Counted from the stretch's first letter, positions 35,458 through 44,675 are shown. The stretch is 64,000 nucleotides of DNA from Acetoanaerobium noterae (GCF_900168025.1 NZ_FUYN01000006.1:1-64000), one strand, 5' to 3'. Notes: generated by a model from the sequence alone, not told the origin. Numbers and translations are program-made.

Positions 35458-36231
35458 TTATATATTATAGTATCTGCATTTTTCTTTTCTACAGCCATGT
35501 GGATGTCTATGGCTGTCCATGCAGGTATAATTATAGCTTGTATCTAAGGTTCCTCCTAGGTATTCCTGCGAATATCTACAGGCTGTTTCTAAAGCAGTAT
35601 ACACAAAATTTTTACAGCAACAAGGACCAGCTTGCTTAGATATATCCTCTATGACTTTTGATACTACGAACATTGTTTTTGAAGTTTCTGTATCTTTTGG
35701 ACAGGCCGCTCCTAAAATCACACTGTATACGCTACCTATAGCCGGTGCTATGCCACAGATTCCAGTAAGTCCGCAATAAGCTCCTATAGCTTGTTTTTTG
35801 GTTCTATTTAATGCCTCTTTAATGTCTTCATCTGTTATTCTTATAGTTTTTTCATTTCTAATTGCTGCTATTAATGCTCCTGCGGCTACCCATGCATGCT
35901 CACAGCCGAGCATAGGAAGCTTTGTTTTATCAATTATTTCATTAGCTATCACAAATGGATTTATCCCTTCTGAACAAATACTCATATCATAAATTAAATC
36001 AAAAGTATCTTCTCCATGACAGCTATCACATATATAGTGTCCATTAGGACAACTCACATAGCCTAACTCAGTTTTATTACATTTCATACATGTAAATTCT
36101 TGTCCGCTTTGAAAATAATCTAGCGTTGCTTTGCATACAAGGCAGTTTTCACTGCTTGTGTCGGTCTGCACCCCTGCAGTTTCTGTAGCTGGTCCTCAGC
36201 AGCCCCCTACATGACTAGTTTTATCTATCAT
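35458..36231 (-). CDS. DUF5714 family protein, candidate selenoprotein (UGA codon 12)
   Basis: The obvious frame (GTG at 36171, 237 residues) has no proper ribosome site. Reading upstream in the same frame through one TGA (36198-36196) reaches an ATG at 36231 with GGGAG/GAGG in front, giving 257 residues that start MIDKTSHVGGC-U-GPATETAG. A CTGCA-GGGG-TGCAG hairpin begins 16 nt after the TGA, its loop 21 nt away, matching bacterial SECIS geometry. So codon 12 is proposed as selenocysteine next to Cys11. The remainder has Cys pairs (CLVC, CMKC, CPNGHYICDSC) suggesting a zinc ribbon, then the DUF5714 core LPMLGCEHAWVAAGALIAAI and YCGLTGICGIAPAIG. Function is unknown; redox or metal chemistry is inferred. 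Confidence 0.72.
36166..36179 (-). promoter_or_regulatory. candidate bacterial SECIS hairpin
   Basis: On the mRNA, CUGCA-GGGG-UGCAG forms a 5-bp stem with a G-first tetraloop whose loop starts 21 nt after the in-frame UGA (36198-36196), within the 16-37 nt window known for bacterial SECIS elements. Confidence 0.6.
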
Positions 36232-36308
36232 TTACCTCACTCCCATTTATTTATATCTACCCTTATATAAGCTTACCATAAATCTAATTTTTATCCCAAT
36301 CTATAAAT

Positions 36309-37598
36309 TTACGGCGTAAGCCTCATTTTATCTCTAGGAAAAGCTGAAGCATATCTTACATTGTCAAATCCTAGGAGCATTGAAGTGATTCTCTCTAAGC
36401 CAATTGCAAACCCTCCATGAGGCGGCATTCCATATTTAAATATATAAAGGTAATCCTTAAACTGTTCCTTGGACAATCCTCGTTTTACTATATTTTCTAA
36501 AAGCTGATTATAGTTGTGAATCCTCTGACCTCCAGTTGTTATCTCAAGTCCTCTAAATAATAGGTCAAAGCTTCTGGTTTCGCCTTCACCATAAGGCATA
36601 GTGTACATTGGTCTTTTGCTTTGAGGATAATGTGTTATAAATACAAAATCTGAATTAAACTCTCTCTTTATATACTCTGAAATTAACTTTTCTCCCTTAG
36701 GGCTTAAATCCGTCTGTAAGTCATTTAGGTTATACTTTTCATTTAGTATAGCAATTGCTTCAGACAGTTTCATTTTAGGTATTTGATATGGAACCTTTGG
36801 TAGCTGTGCACCAAGGAGCTCAAGCTCTCTGCTGCATTTACTTTCTACTTCTTTCATCATAAAATCTAATAATCTATTTTCAAGCTCCATAATCTCATAC
36901 TCGTCTTGGATAAATCCAAACTCTACATCAAGGCTTACATATTCATTGAGATGTCTTTTTGTGTCGTGGCTTTCAGCTCTATACACATGTCCAATCTCAA
37001 ATACCCTCTCAAATCCTGCTCCCACCATCATCTGTTTATAAAATTGTGGACTCTGAGCCAAATATGCCTTAGTCTCGAAATAATTTAGCTCAAATAAATT
37101 GCTTCCTCCTTCTGTTCCTTGAGCTACAATCTTGGGTGTAAAAATTTGAGTAAAATCATTTTTAATTAAAAACTCAGAAAAAGCTTGAGCTAAAACAGCT
37201 TTCACCTTAAGCACTGCTCCTAATTTAGGATTTCTAAGTGAAAGCGCCCTATTATTTAGCATCACATCCAAGCTTATATCCATATTTTCCTTGTTTATTT
37301 CAATTGGCAAATCTTCATTTGCAGGAGATAGCATGTCGATAGAAATAACCTGAATCTCCAAGCTTTCTGATTTACCTTGAGCTAATTTTACTTTTCCCTT
37401 AATCTTTATTACGGCTTCTAGCTTTAAATCTTTTATGTCAATAGTTTTTGTATCTATAACGCATTGGACTAGGCCAGATTTATCCCTTAAAATAATAAAG
37501 GCTATTTTCCCAAGCTTTCTTAATCTATGAATCCATCCACTTACAACCACCTCTTGATTTAAATAGCTACTTAGCTCTGCTATCATAATTCTTTTCAT
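36309..37598 (-). CDS. aspS: aspartate-tRNA ligase, archaeal type (probably non-discriminating)
   Basis: This 429-residue class II synthetase has an N-terminal OB-fold anticodon-binding domain (VVVSGWIHRLRKLGKIAFIILRD) and a catalytic domain with motif 2 VYRAESHDTKRHLNE and motif 3 GFAIGLERITSMLLG, ending in FPRDKMRLTP. The short length without the bacterial insertion domain and the ending match archaeal-type AspRS, which often also charges tRNA-Asn for later amidation. The T-box specifier GAC upstream supports aspartate rather than asparagine. GAGGGGA precedes the ATG. Confidence 0.9.
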   Translation of the reverse strand: MKRIMIAELSSYLNQEVVVSGWIHRLRKLGKIAFIILRDKSGLVQCVIDTKTIDIKDLKLEAVIKIKGKVKLAQGKSESLEIQVISIDMLSPANEDLPIEINKENMDISLDVMLNNRALSLRNPKLGAVLKVKAVLAQAFSEFLIKNDFTQIFTPKIVAQGTEGGSNLFELNYFETKAYLAQSPQFYKQMMVGAGFERVFEIGHVYRAESHDTKRHLNEYVSLDVEFGFIQDEYEIMELENRLLDFMMKEVESKCSRELELLGAQLPKVPYQIPKMKLSEAIAILNEKYNLNDLQTDLSPKGEKLISEYIKREFNSDFVFITHYPQSKRPMYTMPYGEGETRSFDLLFRGLEITTGGQRIHNYNQLLENIVKRGLSKEQFKDYLYIFKYGMPPHGGFAIGLERITSMLLGFDNVRYASAFPRDKMRLTP

Positions 37599-37626
37599 AA
37601 TGCATTCCCCTCACTTTTCTATAAAT

Positions 37627-37879
37627 AACAAAAGCCCACTTCTTAATTAAGAAGCGAGCTTATCTCACGGTACCATTCTTATTAACTGCCATATAGCTAG
37701 CAGTTATCTCTTATTTCTATAACGGGAACTCCGGATTCATCTACTTGCTGGGCCCAGCTTTTGAATCATCAACTCAAGGATGTCTTTCAATATGCTTCAT
37801 CTTCTTGGGCTCTCACCATCCCCAATTCGCTGAAAGATTCCAGATATCTACTCTTCCTTTCACAGTTTTTACTATATTT
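37627..37879 (-). promoter_or_regulatory. T-box riboswitch leader of aspS
   Basis: On the minus strand the leader has the Stem I core GGGGATGGTGAGAGCCC, a specifier loop in GAAAGACATCC (specifier read as GAC, Asp), the T-box motif AAGAATGGTACCGTG (37680-37666) and a terminator CGCTTCTTAATTAAGAAG with flanking GCT/AGC and T run (37660-37627). Uncharged tRNA-Asp would stabilise the antiterminator. The bulge UGGU pairs with a discriminator A or, by wobble, G. Confidence 0.88.
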
Positions 37880-37885
37880 TTACGA

Positions 37886-37914
37886 AGTATACTCCTTTGA
37901 AATTTACTTGTCAA
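37886..37914 (-). promoter_or_regulatory. promoter of T-box/aspS unit
   Basis: TTGACA (37914-37909), a 17-nt spacer and TATACT (37891-37886) on the minus strand: near-consensus. Confidence 0.8.
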
Positions 37915-37980
37915 GTAGTTTACATTTTTTTACTATAGATAAACTTAATAGATATTGCCGTTTCTATAATAATTTTCAAT

Positions 37981-38009
37981 TTGACCTATATTGTTAAATA
38001 ACGTAATAT
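37981..38009 (+). promoter_or_regulatory. promoter of rhodanese gene
   Basis: TTGACC (37981-37986), a 17-nt spacer and TAATAT (38004-38009), about 40 nt before the ATG. Confidence 0.65.
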
Positions 38010-38047
38010 TATCGTCGACAATGAATACTAAAAAAGGAGATAAAATC

Positions 38048-39067
38048 ATGAAAAAGAAGTTAGTTACTTTATTTTTAAGCGGACTTTTAGTAATGTCTTT
38101 AGCTACTGGATGCTCTGCAAAACCAGCTGAGCAAGGTACGCAGGAACAAGCAGCTCCTGAAGCTGAACAAACTATAGCTTCAGTTGAGAAAACTAAGGTA
38201 TATGTTACACCAGAATGGGTAAAAAGCGTCATCGATAAAAACCAGCCTGAATCTGAAAATTACATAATTTTAGAAGCTGCCTGGGGTACAGAAAAAGATA
38301 GCCCAGACTATTTAAAAGCTCATCTTCCAGGTGCTATTCACCTTAACACAGATGAAATAGAAGAACCTGAATATTGGAATATTAGAAATGCTGAAGAAAT
38401 AACAGCTGTAATGTCAAAATATGGAATTACTAAGGATACTACTGTTATAGTTTATGGCCCTGACTCAGGAACTGAAAGAGTTGCCTTTGTAATGCTATGG
38501 GCAGGCGTTGAAAACGTTAAGGTTCTAGATGGTGGCCTTGCTGCTTGGACTGAGGCAGGTTACGAAACAGAAGAAGGCAATATACTTCCAACTGCTACAA
38601 CAGAAGATTTTGGAGTACAAATTCCAGCTCACCCTGAGTATGTTATAGCTATGCCAAAAGATGCTAGCGAAGCAATGAAAGCTAACGATAAGTTCAGACT
38701 TGTAAGTATAAGAAGCCTAGATGAATTCACTGGAAAAATTAGCGGCTACAGCTATATAGAAAAAACTGGAGAGCCAGAAGGTGCTCTTTGGGGACATGAC
38801 GAATTCGATTATTATAACGAAGATGGAACTATAGCTGATTTTGATAAAGCTGTACAGATGTGGAGCGAGCAAGGTATCACTAAAGAAAATGAAATTGCAT
38901 TTTATTGTGGTACAGGCTGGAGAGCTTGTGTTCCATGGCTAATGGCTTATGAAAATGGTTGGACTAACGTAAAATTATACGACGGTGGATGGTTTGCATG
39001 GCAAATGGATGAAACAAATCCAGTTCAAAAAATCACACCAGAAGAAGCTGCTGCAAGATATAACTAG
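38048..39067 (+). CDS. rhodanese-like sulfurtransferase lipoprotein
   Basis: This 339-residue exported lipoprotein has a signal peptide with lipobox ATGC (Cys22). Two rhodanese domains follow: the N-terminal one (about 60-185) has Asp in place of the catalytic Cys (YGPDSGTER), and the C-terminal one has the active loop CGTGWRAC with Cys287. It probably transfers sulfane sulfur at the cell surface; the acceptor is unknown. The frame opens at 37991, but ATG 38048 has AAAGGAG and starts the signal peptide. Single gene with its own promoter and terminator. Confidence 0.88.
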   Translation: MKKKLVTLFLSGLLVMSLATGCSAKPAEQGTQEQAAPEAEQTIASVEKTKVYVTPEWVKSVIDKNQPESENYIILEAAWGTEKDSPDYLKAHLPGAIHLNTDEIEEPEYWNIRNAEEITAVMSKYGITKDTTVIVYGPDSGTERVAFVMLWAGVENVKVLDGGLAAWTEAGYETEEGNILPTATTEDFGVQIPAHPEYVIAMPKDASEAMKANDKFRLVSIRSLDEFTGKISGYSYIEKTGEPEGALWGHDEFDYYNEDGTIADFDKAVQMWSEQGITKENEIAFYCGTGWRACVPWLMAYENGWTNVKLYDGGWFAWQMDETNPVQKITPEEAAARYN

Positions 39068-39075
39068 GTATATTA

Positions 39076-39128
39076 ATTACCCCAGATATTACATTCTCTA
39101 ACTTGAGATATATCTGGGGTAATTTTTT
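39076..39128 (+). terminator. intrinsic terminator
   Basis: ATTACCCCAGATA pairs with TATCTGGGGTAAT, followed by TTTTTT. Confidence 0.8.
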
Positions 39129-39136
39129 CATAAATA

Positions 39137-39286
39137 TTATTTTTCTGCCATTATCATAAACATTAGTGTCGATGCATAGTTAATTTGTTCTTCCTCATCC
39201 CATACAACTTTTCCAATATTTTGTTCTATCATAATTTTCGAATATCCGTTATTTATAAGCACAGCGGCATCCCACTGAGGTCTCAT
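39137..39286 (-). pseudogene. C-terminal remnant of an unidentified gene
   Basis: A 49-codon frame reads protein-like sequence (RPQWDAAVLINNGYSKIMIE, then VVWDEEEQINYASTLMFMIM) to a stop at 39137. Just upstream another frame reads WNKYQEIYHLVKQ and then stops, which suggests a decayed, frameshifted gene. There is no convincing ribosome site for the ATG at 39286. Family not recognised. The rest of the 437-nt gap (39287-39504) shows nothing else I can support. Confidence 0.35.
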
Positions 39287-39549
39287 TGTTTTACTAAGTG
39301 GTAAATTTCTTGATATTTATTCCACCCTTATATAACGCTCTATTCCATTCTTTATATGCTGTAAATGTTATTTATTCTTTATAAAACCATTGAGGTGTCA
39401 TGGGTAATGTTTATACTATAAAAAGTGTCTGGAAAATGTTAAAATTTAGAAATAACTACTTGAATTTTCCGTAAGATAGCAAAGATATGAAATTTTAATA
39501 AAAAATGTTTTTTAGATTAAGTTCAAAATGTGATGAGAGGATGATGAGG

Positions 39550-41778
39550 ATGAAACAAATCGCAAGGATAATTATTTTTTTTCTTTTGATAACAACCATG
39601 ATTGTACCACCGAATACAAGTTATGCTATAGGTGAATTCACTTTGCCACCACGAACAGTTAACTATGATTCTGCGACATCTGGCGGAACGTTGACTTTTG
39701 AATTTCAAGTCAGTCCAATTTATTATGACAATGTGGTGTACTGGGTAGTCACTCCCGACACAGTTACATTAAATGCAGCAGAAATTCAAGCAGAATCTTC
39801 TGGAAGCACTTATCCTGGAGGTAGTATTGGGTATACCACTTCATTGCAAAAAGCTACTGAAAATGACATAAGCTCTGGGAGAAGCTATAAACTTCACTAT
39901 GTAATTTCTAACTATGGTTCACTGCTACCTGCGTCACAAGGAGAACTATCATTTGACGCTATGTCTTTTGTAAATGAAACTCCAGTGCACAATCCTAGTG
40001 GAACAGGCGATTTTAGTATAGATGTAAGTGCCGATACACAAGGAACGATTTATGCTGCGTTATATCTACTAGGCTCATCTCCTACAAAAGATGATATTAT
40101 AGATAGTCAAGGAACTGCATTGGCTTATGATTACAAGATTATCACAACACCAGAGGAAAAAGTGACATTAGATTTTACTTATAGTGGGTTAATGCTGAAC
40201 CACGAATACTCAGTTTATATTGTAAGAATGGATTCAAATGGAAACTATTACTTTTCTGATTCGCCATCGGTTTCTCCATTACAATTACCAAAGGTTGAAT
40301 TTACAAATGCAGTATATAGCAACGATACATTATCAGATTTAACAGACGATTACATTAGCATTATTTTTGATGAAGCGCTGACAAACCCTGGAAATATCGA
40401 TGATTATTTTATTCAAGTAGGCACAGGTCAAGGAGAACAGTTTGAACCTTATAATTTCTCCTTTATTCCAGGAATCGACTACACGTTTAAAAGTTATGAT
40501 CCAAAAACCTATACAGTTCACTTAGGTGTAACGTCAACAGGATTAGAAAAATTGAAAAGCTTATCATTGAATTCATCTAGTGTTATGCAAGTTAGAGCTA
40601 ATGCAGTAAGTACTATTAGACCAAGAGTGCCTGACAATGTGTGGGTAGATATTTCTCCATTTGATTTAACAGTTATTAACAGGCAAAATAAATCAAAACT
40701 CATAACAGCAGTTTATGATGAGTTTGAGACTCTAGATGTAAATGATGATGGTATCTTACTAGGATTTGATTCATCTGATGTAACTGAAATCGGCAGTACC
40801 ACAGATTATGAAGTAGCTATAGATACTCATTCTAGCAATGGTTTTGTTTCAGCAGATTCCGTTTTAACAGCAAGTGACTATACCGTAACACCTCAAAATG
40901 GTGGTGTAAGATTAAACTTTACAGCAACAGGTTTAACTAAATTGCCAACATCAGGACTATCATTTTGGCGTGTAACTATTGTCAATCCTAATAATTTAAC
41001 ACCGAATGTAGATCCAGATGGTAAAGTGGTTACTTTTTCAAGAAACATTATGCCTTCCCCTCCTCCTAATAGCGGAAATGGTTCTTCTAGCGGTAACTCA
41101 TCTAATAAAGATGACAAGGATGATAGAAAGCCTATTAAAGCTCCAGTAGTCGAAATTACAACTCCTCAAGTAGAAGAAGAATTTTCTCAACAAATTAGTG
41201 ACCAAAATGGTACTAATTCTCCAGTATTTACAGATACTGAAAATCACTGGGCAAAATCAGATATAGATTTTGTAATACAAAGAGGTCTTTTTAGCGGAAC
41301 AGGAGATGGAAAATTCTCTCCAAATATGCCGATGACCAGAGGAATGTTTGTAACCGTTCTAGGAAAGCTAGCAAAAGTAGACTTAACTAGATTTACATCT
41401 AGCTCATTTAAAGATGTAAATTCAGATGCTTACTACCTGCCATATATCCAGTGGGCAAATACCTCTGGAATAGTAAATGGAATATCTTCAGAAGAGTTTG
41501 CGCCGGATATGGAGATTTCTAGAGAGCAAATGGCAGTTATGCTTCTAAACTATATTAAGGCAATGAATATAGACCTAGCTAAGCTAAATGAAGAAAATCA
41601 ATTTTCTGATACAGATGAAATGAGCATATGGGCAAAAGAAGCTGTAAAGGCTATCCAAATGTCAGGCATACTATCAGGAAAACCAGACAATAAATTCGAC
41701 CCGAAAGGAATAGCAACAAGAGCAGAAGTGAGCTCTATGCTTAGAAGATTTATAGAGCTAATCGAAGGAAGAAACTAA
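39550..41778 (+). CDS. SLH-domain cell-surface protein
   Basis: This 742-residue exported protein has a signal peptide (MKQIARIIIFFLLITTMIV, cleavage after SYA), a large beta-rich extracellular region (about 30-500) with DIYISIIFDEAL-type segments resembling invasin/Ig-like domains, a low-complexity Pro/Ser/Asn/Asp linker (around residue 515), and three S-layer homology repeats at the C-terminus (FTDTENHWAKSDIDFVIQRG; FKDVNSDAYYLPYIQWANTSG; FSDTDEMSIWAKEAVKAIQM). SLH repeats bind pyruvylated wall polymer. The frame opens at 39505; ATG 39550 with GAGAGG 9 nt upstream gives the proper signal peptide. The binding or structural role is otherwise unknown. Confidence 0.85.
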   Translation: MKQIARIIIFFLLITTMIVPPNTSYAIGEFTLPPRTVNYDSATSGGTLTFEFQVSPIYYDNVVYWVVTPDTVTLNAAEIQAESSGSTYPGGSIGYTTSLQKATENDISSGRSYKLHYVISNYGSLLPASQGELSFDAMSFVNETPVHNPSGTGDFSIDVSADTQGTIYAALYLLGSSPTKDDIIDSQGTALAYDYKIITTPEEKVTLDFTYSGLMLNHEYSVYIVRMDSNGNYYFSDSPSVSPLQLPKVEFTNAVYSNDTLSDLTDDYISIIFDEALTNPGNIDDYFIQVGTGQGEQFEPYNFSFIPGIDYTFKSYDPKTYTVHLGVTSTGLEKLKSLSLNSSSVMQVRANAVSTIRPRVPDNVWVDISPFDLTVINRQNKSKLITAVYDEFETLDVNDDGILLGFDSSDVTEIGSTTDYEVAIDTHSSNGFVSADSVLTASDYTVTPQNGGVRLNFTATGLTKLPTSGLSFWRVTIVNPNNLTPNVDPDGKVVTFSRNIMPSPPPNSGNGSSSGNSSNKDDKDDRKPIKAPVVEITTPQVEEEFSQQISDQNGTNSPVFTDTENHWAKSDIDFVIQRGLFSGTGDGKFSPNMPMTRGMFVTVLGKLAKVDLTRFTSSSFKDVNSDAYYLPYIQWANTSGIVNGISSEEFAPDMEISREQMAVMLLNYIKAMNIDLAKLNEENQFSDTDEMSIWAKEAVKAIQMSGILSGKPDNKFDPKGIATRAEVSSMLRRFIELIEGRN

Positions 41779-41780
41779 AT

Positions 41781-41815
41781 GTTAAAAAGACTCTATAAAG
41801 TAGAGTCTTTTTAAC
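41781..41815. terminator. bidirectional terminator
   Basis: GTTAAAAAGACTCTA/TAGAGTCTTTTTAAC perfect 15-bp stem with TAAAG loop, between convergent genes. Confidence 0.88.
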
Positions 41816-41817
41816 AT

Positions 41818-42249
41818 TTAATAGTTTTTTTCGCTTATTGTTATATATAAACAGCTTTTCATAGTCTGCAAAAACACCGTCAATAATAAGCCTATATTTA
41901 TATAGTAATATGAGCGAATCTGCTCCGTAGAATAAATCAAGCTAAATCCAATGTAAATAATAGATACTGCCATTTGAAGAGCAAATATTTTCATCCAAAT
42001 TGCATCTTTATTTTCCGATTTTAATTTTACAAATAGCTTAATACCAACTATCAGAGCAATTATTGCTACAACAGCAATGGCTCCTAGTTCATAGGTCGCA
42101 ATAGGATAGTTTGCTTCCCATTTCTGATTGGTATAAACTACATGTCTCATCATGCCCATTTTTCTAGTTGAAAAATATTGTACCAAAAAAACAATTGCTA
42201 GTATTATTAGCTGTAAAAAGCTGAGAATATGGTTAACGATTTTATTCAA
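41818..42249 (-). CDS. small four-helix membrane protein
   Basis: This 143-residue protein is not recognised. It has four hydrophobic helices (about 9-26, 53-72, 85-103, 112-130) separated by short polar loops, with both ends probably inside. It follows the CAP-domain gene on the same strand with a 29-nt gap and may be co-transcribed with it. There are no catalytic motifs. CGAAAGGAC-type sequence precedes the ATG. No function is proposed. Confidence 0.65.
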   Translation of the reverse strand: MNKIVNHILSFLQLIILAIVFLVQYFSTRKMGMMRHVVYTNQKWEANYPIATYELGAIAVVAIIALIVGIKLFVKLKSENKDAIWMKIFALQMAVSIIYIGFSLIYSTEQIRSYYYINIGLLLTVFLQTMKSCLYITISEKNY

Positions 42250-42278
42250 TTAAATTCGTCCTTTCAACTAGATATTTT

Positions 42279-43250
42279 TTATTTTGGTTCAGAAAATAGC
42301 TGTACCCATATAAATCTTCCTGGCTGGTACTCCACTATTCCAATACCTATATCCTCATAGTTATCCCTAAGTATGTTGGCCCTATGACCACTAGAATTCA
42401 TCCAGTCGTCTACTACCTCAGAAGGACTACTCTGTCCTTTGGCTATGTTTTCTCCCATAGAAACTGCAGTATACCCTAAATCTTTAGCTACTGATGAAAA
42501 ATCTCCATATGTTGGTGAGGTATGGGCAAAATAATTGTCCTCAAACATATCCTTAGCTCTAAACTGAGCTATTTCTTCTAATTTAGTGCTGCTACTTAAC
42601 TCTTCTAAGCCTAGGCTAGCTCTTTTTTTATTAACAAGCGATATAACCTGATCCTTGTATGAATCTAGTGTGGCATTTACAACTGTACCAGATTGAAATT
42701 CTCCATACTCACTAGAAAAATTTAGCTGGGACATACCTGTTTCCTCTACAAATGATTTTTTAGAATTAATAACTACTAGTTTATTGGCTGAATCCCATAC
42801 GAGCGAAATATCCATGAGAATACACAGCTCTCTTAGCTTGAAATAAGTTCTCCCATCAATGACATAGGCAGTTAGCTTAACTCTATTATTATCTTTGTAT
42901 AAAGCAAAGCTACTTAATTCTCCTTTAGCTCCAACTAATGTATTTTCAGCTAGTGGTTTAGCTCCTGAATATGATGCTGAGGATTTTATATTTACAGCTT
43001 TTTTCTCAGCGTCCCATACCACATCAAACTGCTTTGGACTTTTATTTAAAAGCCATGCCATATCTATTAATTTGACATAGTTATGTCCGCTTATATTATA
43101 GGTTTTTAAAGCTATGGATTTACCATCAATATTTAGCTTTGACTCAGTGACTAAAGCTGTAACTGGAGTAGCCCCATAAACATTTCCTGCTATAGGCGCT
43201 AAAGCAATCATCAAAATCATAATAACTATAAATAAATTAATTTTTTTCAT
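42279..43250 (-). CDS. exported CAP/SCP-domain protein with stalk domains
   Basis: This 323-residue secreted protein has a signal peptide (FIVIMILMIALAPIAGNVYG), two copies of the copper-amine-oxidase-N-like stalk motif (YVKLIDMAWLLNKSPKQFDVVWD and YFKLRELCILMDISLVWDS, each followed by a short beta hairpin) and a C-terminal CAP/SCP domain (about 200-323) with FRAKDMFEDNYFAHTSP, MGENIAKGQSSPSEVVDDWMNSSGHRANIL and IGIGIV. This architecture matches YkwD-type clostridial surface proteins. Function at the wall is unknown. AGGAGAAAAAC precedes the ATG. Confidence 0.85.
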   Translation of the reverse strand: MKKINLFIVIMILMIALAPIAGNVYGATPVTALVTESKLNIDGKSIALKTYNISGHNYVKLIDMAWLLNKSPKQFDVVWDAEKKAVNIKSSASYSGAKPLAENTLVGAKGELSSFALYKDNNRVKLTAYVIDGRTYFKLRELCILMDISLVWDSANKLVVINSKKSFVEETGMSQLNFSSEYGEFQSGTVVNATLDSYKDQVISLVNKKRASLGLEELSSSTKLEEIAQFRAKDMFEDNYFAHTSPTYGDFSSVAKDLGYTAVSMGENIAKGQSSPSEVVDDWMNSSGHRANILRDNYEDIGIGIVEYQPGRFIWVQLFSEPK

Positions 43251-43361
43251 GTTTTTCTCCTAACTTAATAAACACCCTGTAAAATCGTGATAAACTTAAC
43301 TCCTATCATATCAGTTTCATCAAAATTTGTTAAGAGATGTCCTTATATTGAAAATATATTG

Positions 43362-43390
43362 TTGACATTTCGTAACAATTCAATTATTAT
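43362..43390 (+). promoter_or_regulatory. carAB promoter
   Basis: TTGACA (43362-43367), a 17-nt spacer and TATTAT (43385-43390). A leader of about 180 nt follows. Confidence 0.7.
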
Positions 43391-43413
43391 AACTTTTAAT
43401 TATTACGCTTTAA

Positions 43414-43529
43414 ATTGGTCCTGTGAGGCCAGAAAGAGGTATGTATGCAAAAACAAGGGATAATTATGCCTACGCATATCTTGAGGGAAGTATGGCTCAC
43501 ATCTAAAAAAGTGAGATACTTCCTTTTTT
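43414..43529 (+). promoter_or_regulatory. PyrR-type attenuator leader of carAB
   Basis: TTGGTCCTGTGAGGCCAG (43415-43432) folds as a short stem capped by the hexaloop CUGUGA, matching the CNGNGA loop of PyrR-binding RNAs, with a purine-rich AGAAAGAGG following. A terminator stem GGAAGTAT..CTCAC/GTGAG..ATACTTCC with a six-T run ends at 43529. UMP-bound PyrR would favour termination before carA. Confidence 0.72.
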
Positions 43530-43576
43530 GATACACAGCTTCGAAGTAGTAATACACAAAGAACAAGGAGGTAAAT

Positions 43577-44659
43577 ATGAAAGCAAAGTTAATTTTAGAA
43601 AATGGACAGGTATTTGAAGGCAGAGCATTCGGTCATATTGCCACCTGTGTGGGCGAAGTTGTGTTCAACACAGGTATGACAGGCTACCAAGAAATACTTA
43701 CGGATCCATCTTATTATGGGCAGATGGTTACTATGACTTATCCTCTGATTGGCAACTACGGCATAAATCTCGAAGACAACGAGTCACAAACAGCCAAGGT
43801 AAGAGGATTTATCGTAAGAGAAAGATGTGATGACTCAAGCAATTTCAGAGCTGAAATCGAGCTTGATAAATATTTGAAGCAACAAAATATCATCGGTATC
43901 GATGGCATAGACACTCGCTCTCTTACAAAAATTCTTAGAAATAGCGGCACTATGAAAGGTATTATAACTGCTGAAGAGTTATCAGCTGAAGATATTCAGA
44001 ACTACTTTGAAAGCTTTGACAATACCTACGCTGTATACGAGGTATCTGTAAAGGAAAAAGAGATTCTTCCTCCTCTTATTTCTGATATGGACCCTAAGGA
44101 TATTGTTTCAATTTCAGTAATGGATTTTGGTGTAAAAAGAAATATTCTTACCAATCTTCGAAAAAGAGGCTGTCAAATAACACTCTATCCTGCTGATACT
44201 AAGGCAGAAACTCTTCTTTCTGATAACAGTGATTTAGTTTTTCTTACAAATGGGCCTGGTGACCCTGAGGATTTAACTGAAATAGTTAATGAAGTCAAAA
44301 AAATCATAGGCAAAAAACCAGTAGCTGGTATCTGTCTAGGTCATCAGCTTATCGCTCTTGCGATGGGCGGAAGTACTGAAAAGCTAAAATTCGGCCATAG
44401 AGGCTGCAACCATCCTGTGAAGGATATCAGAAAAAATAAGGTGTATATTACATCCCAAAATCATGGATATCACGTTTCTAAACTTCCTGAGGATTTTGAG
44501 ATAACACATATCAGCCTTAATGATGAATCTGTAGAAGGCATGAAACACAAAACTCTACCTGTTTTTTCCGTGCAGTTTCACCCAGAAGCTTCACCTGGTC
44601 CAGTAGAGAGCAGTTATCTCTTTGATGAATTCATTGAGCTTGCAAAAATAAAATTGTAA
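43577..44659 (+). CDS. carA: carbamoyl-phosphate synthase small subunit
   Basis: This 360-residue glutamine amidotransferase subunit has an N-terminal CPSase small-chain domain ([21 protein letters not shown]) and a class I GATase domain with catalytic Cys in [15 protein letters not shown] (near residue 253) and the His-Glu pair in FHPEASPGP (near 337). It hydrolyses glutamine and passes ammonia to CarB for pyrimidine and arginine synthesis. AAGGAGGT precedes the ATG. Operon with carB. Confidence 0.96.
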   Translation: MKAKLILENGQVFEGRAFGHIATCVGEVVFNTGMTGYQEILTDPSYYGQMVTMTYPLIGNYGINLEDNESQTAKVRGFIVRERCDDSSNFRAEIELDKYLKQQNIIGIDGIDTRSLTKILRNSGTMKGIITAEELSAEDIQNYFESFDNTYAVYEVSVKEKEILPPLISDMDPKDIVSISVMDFGVKRNILTNLRKRGCQITLYPADTKAETLLSDNSDLVFLTNGPGDPEDLTEIVNEVKKIIGKKPVAGICLGHQLIALAMGGSTEKLKFGHRGCNHPVKDIRKNKVYITSQNHGYHVSKLPEDFEITHISLNDESVEGMKHKTLPVFSVQFHPEASPGPVESSYLFDEFIELAKIKL

Positions 44660-44675
44660 AAGTAGGAGGAAGACT

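Noticed and set aside
36169-36171. GTG at 36171 as start of the DUF5714 gene
   Set aside because: No ribosome site at proper distance, and it lies inside the SECIS-like hairpin; the ATG at 36231 with a strong site is better even though it requires UGA read-through.
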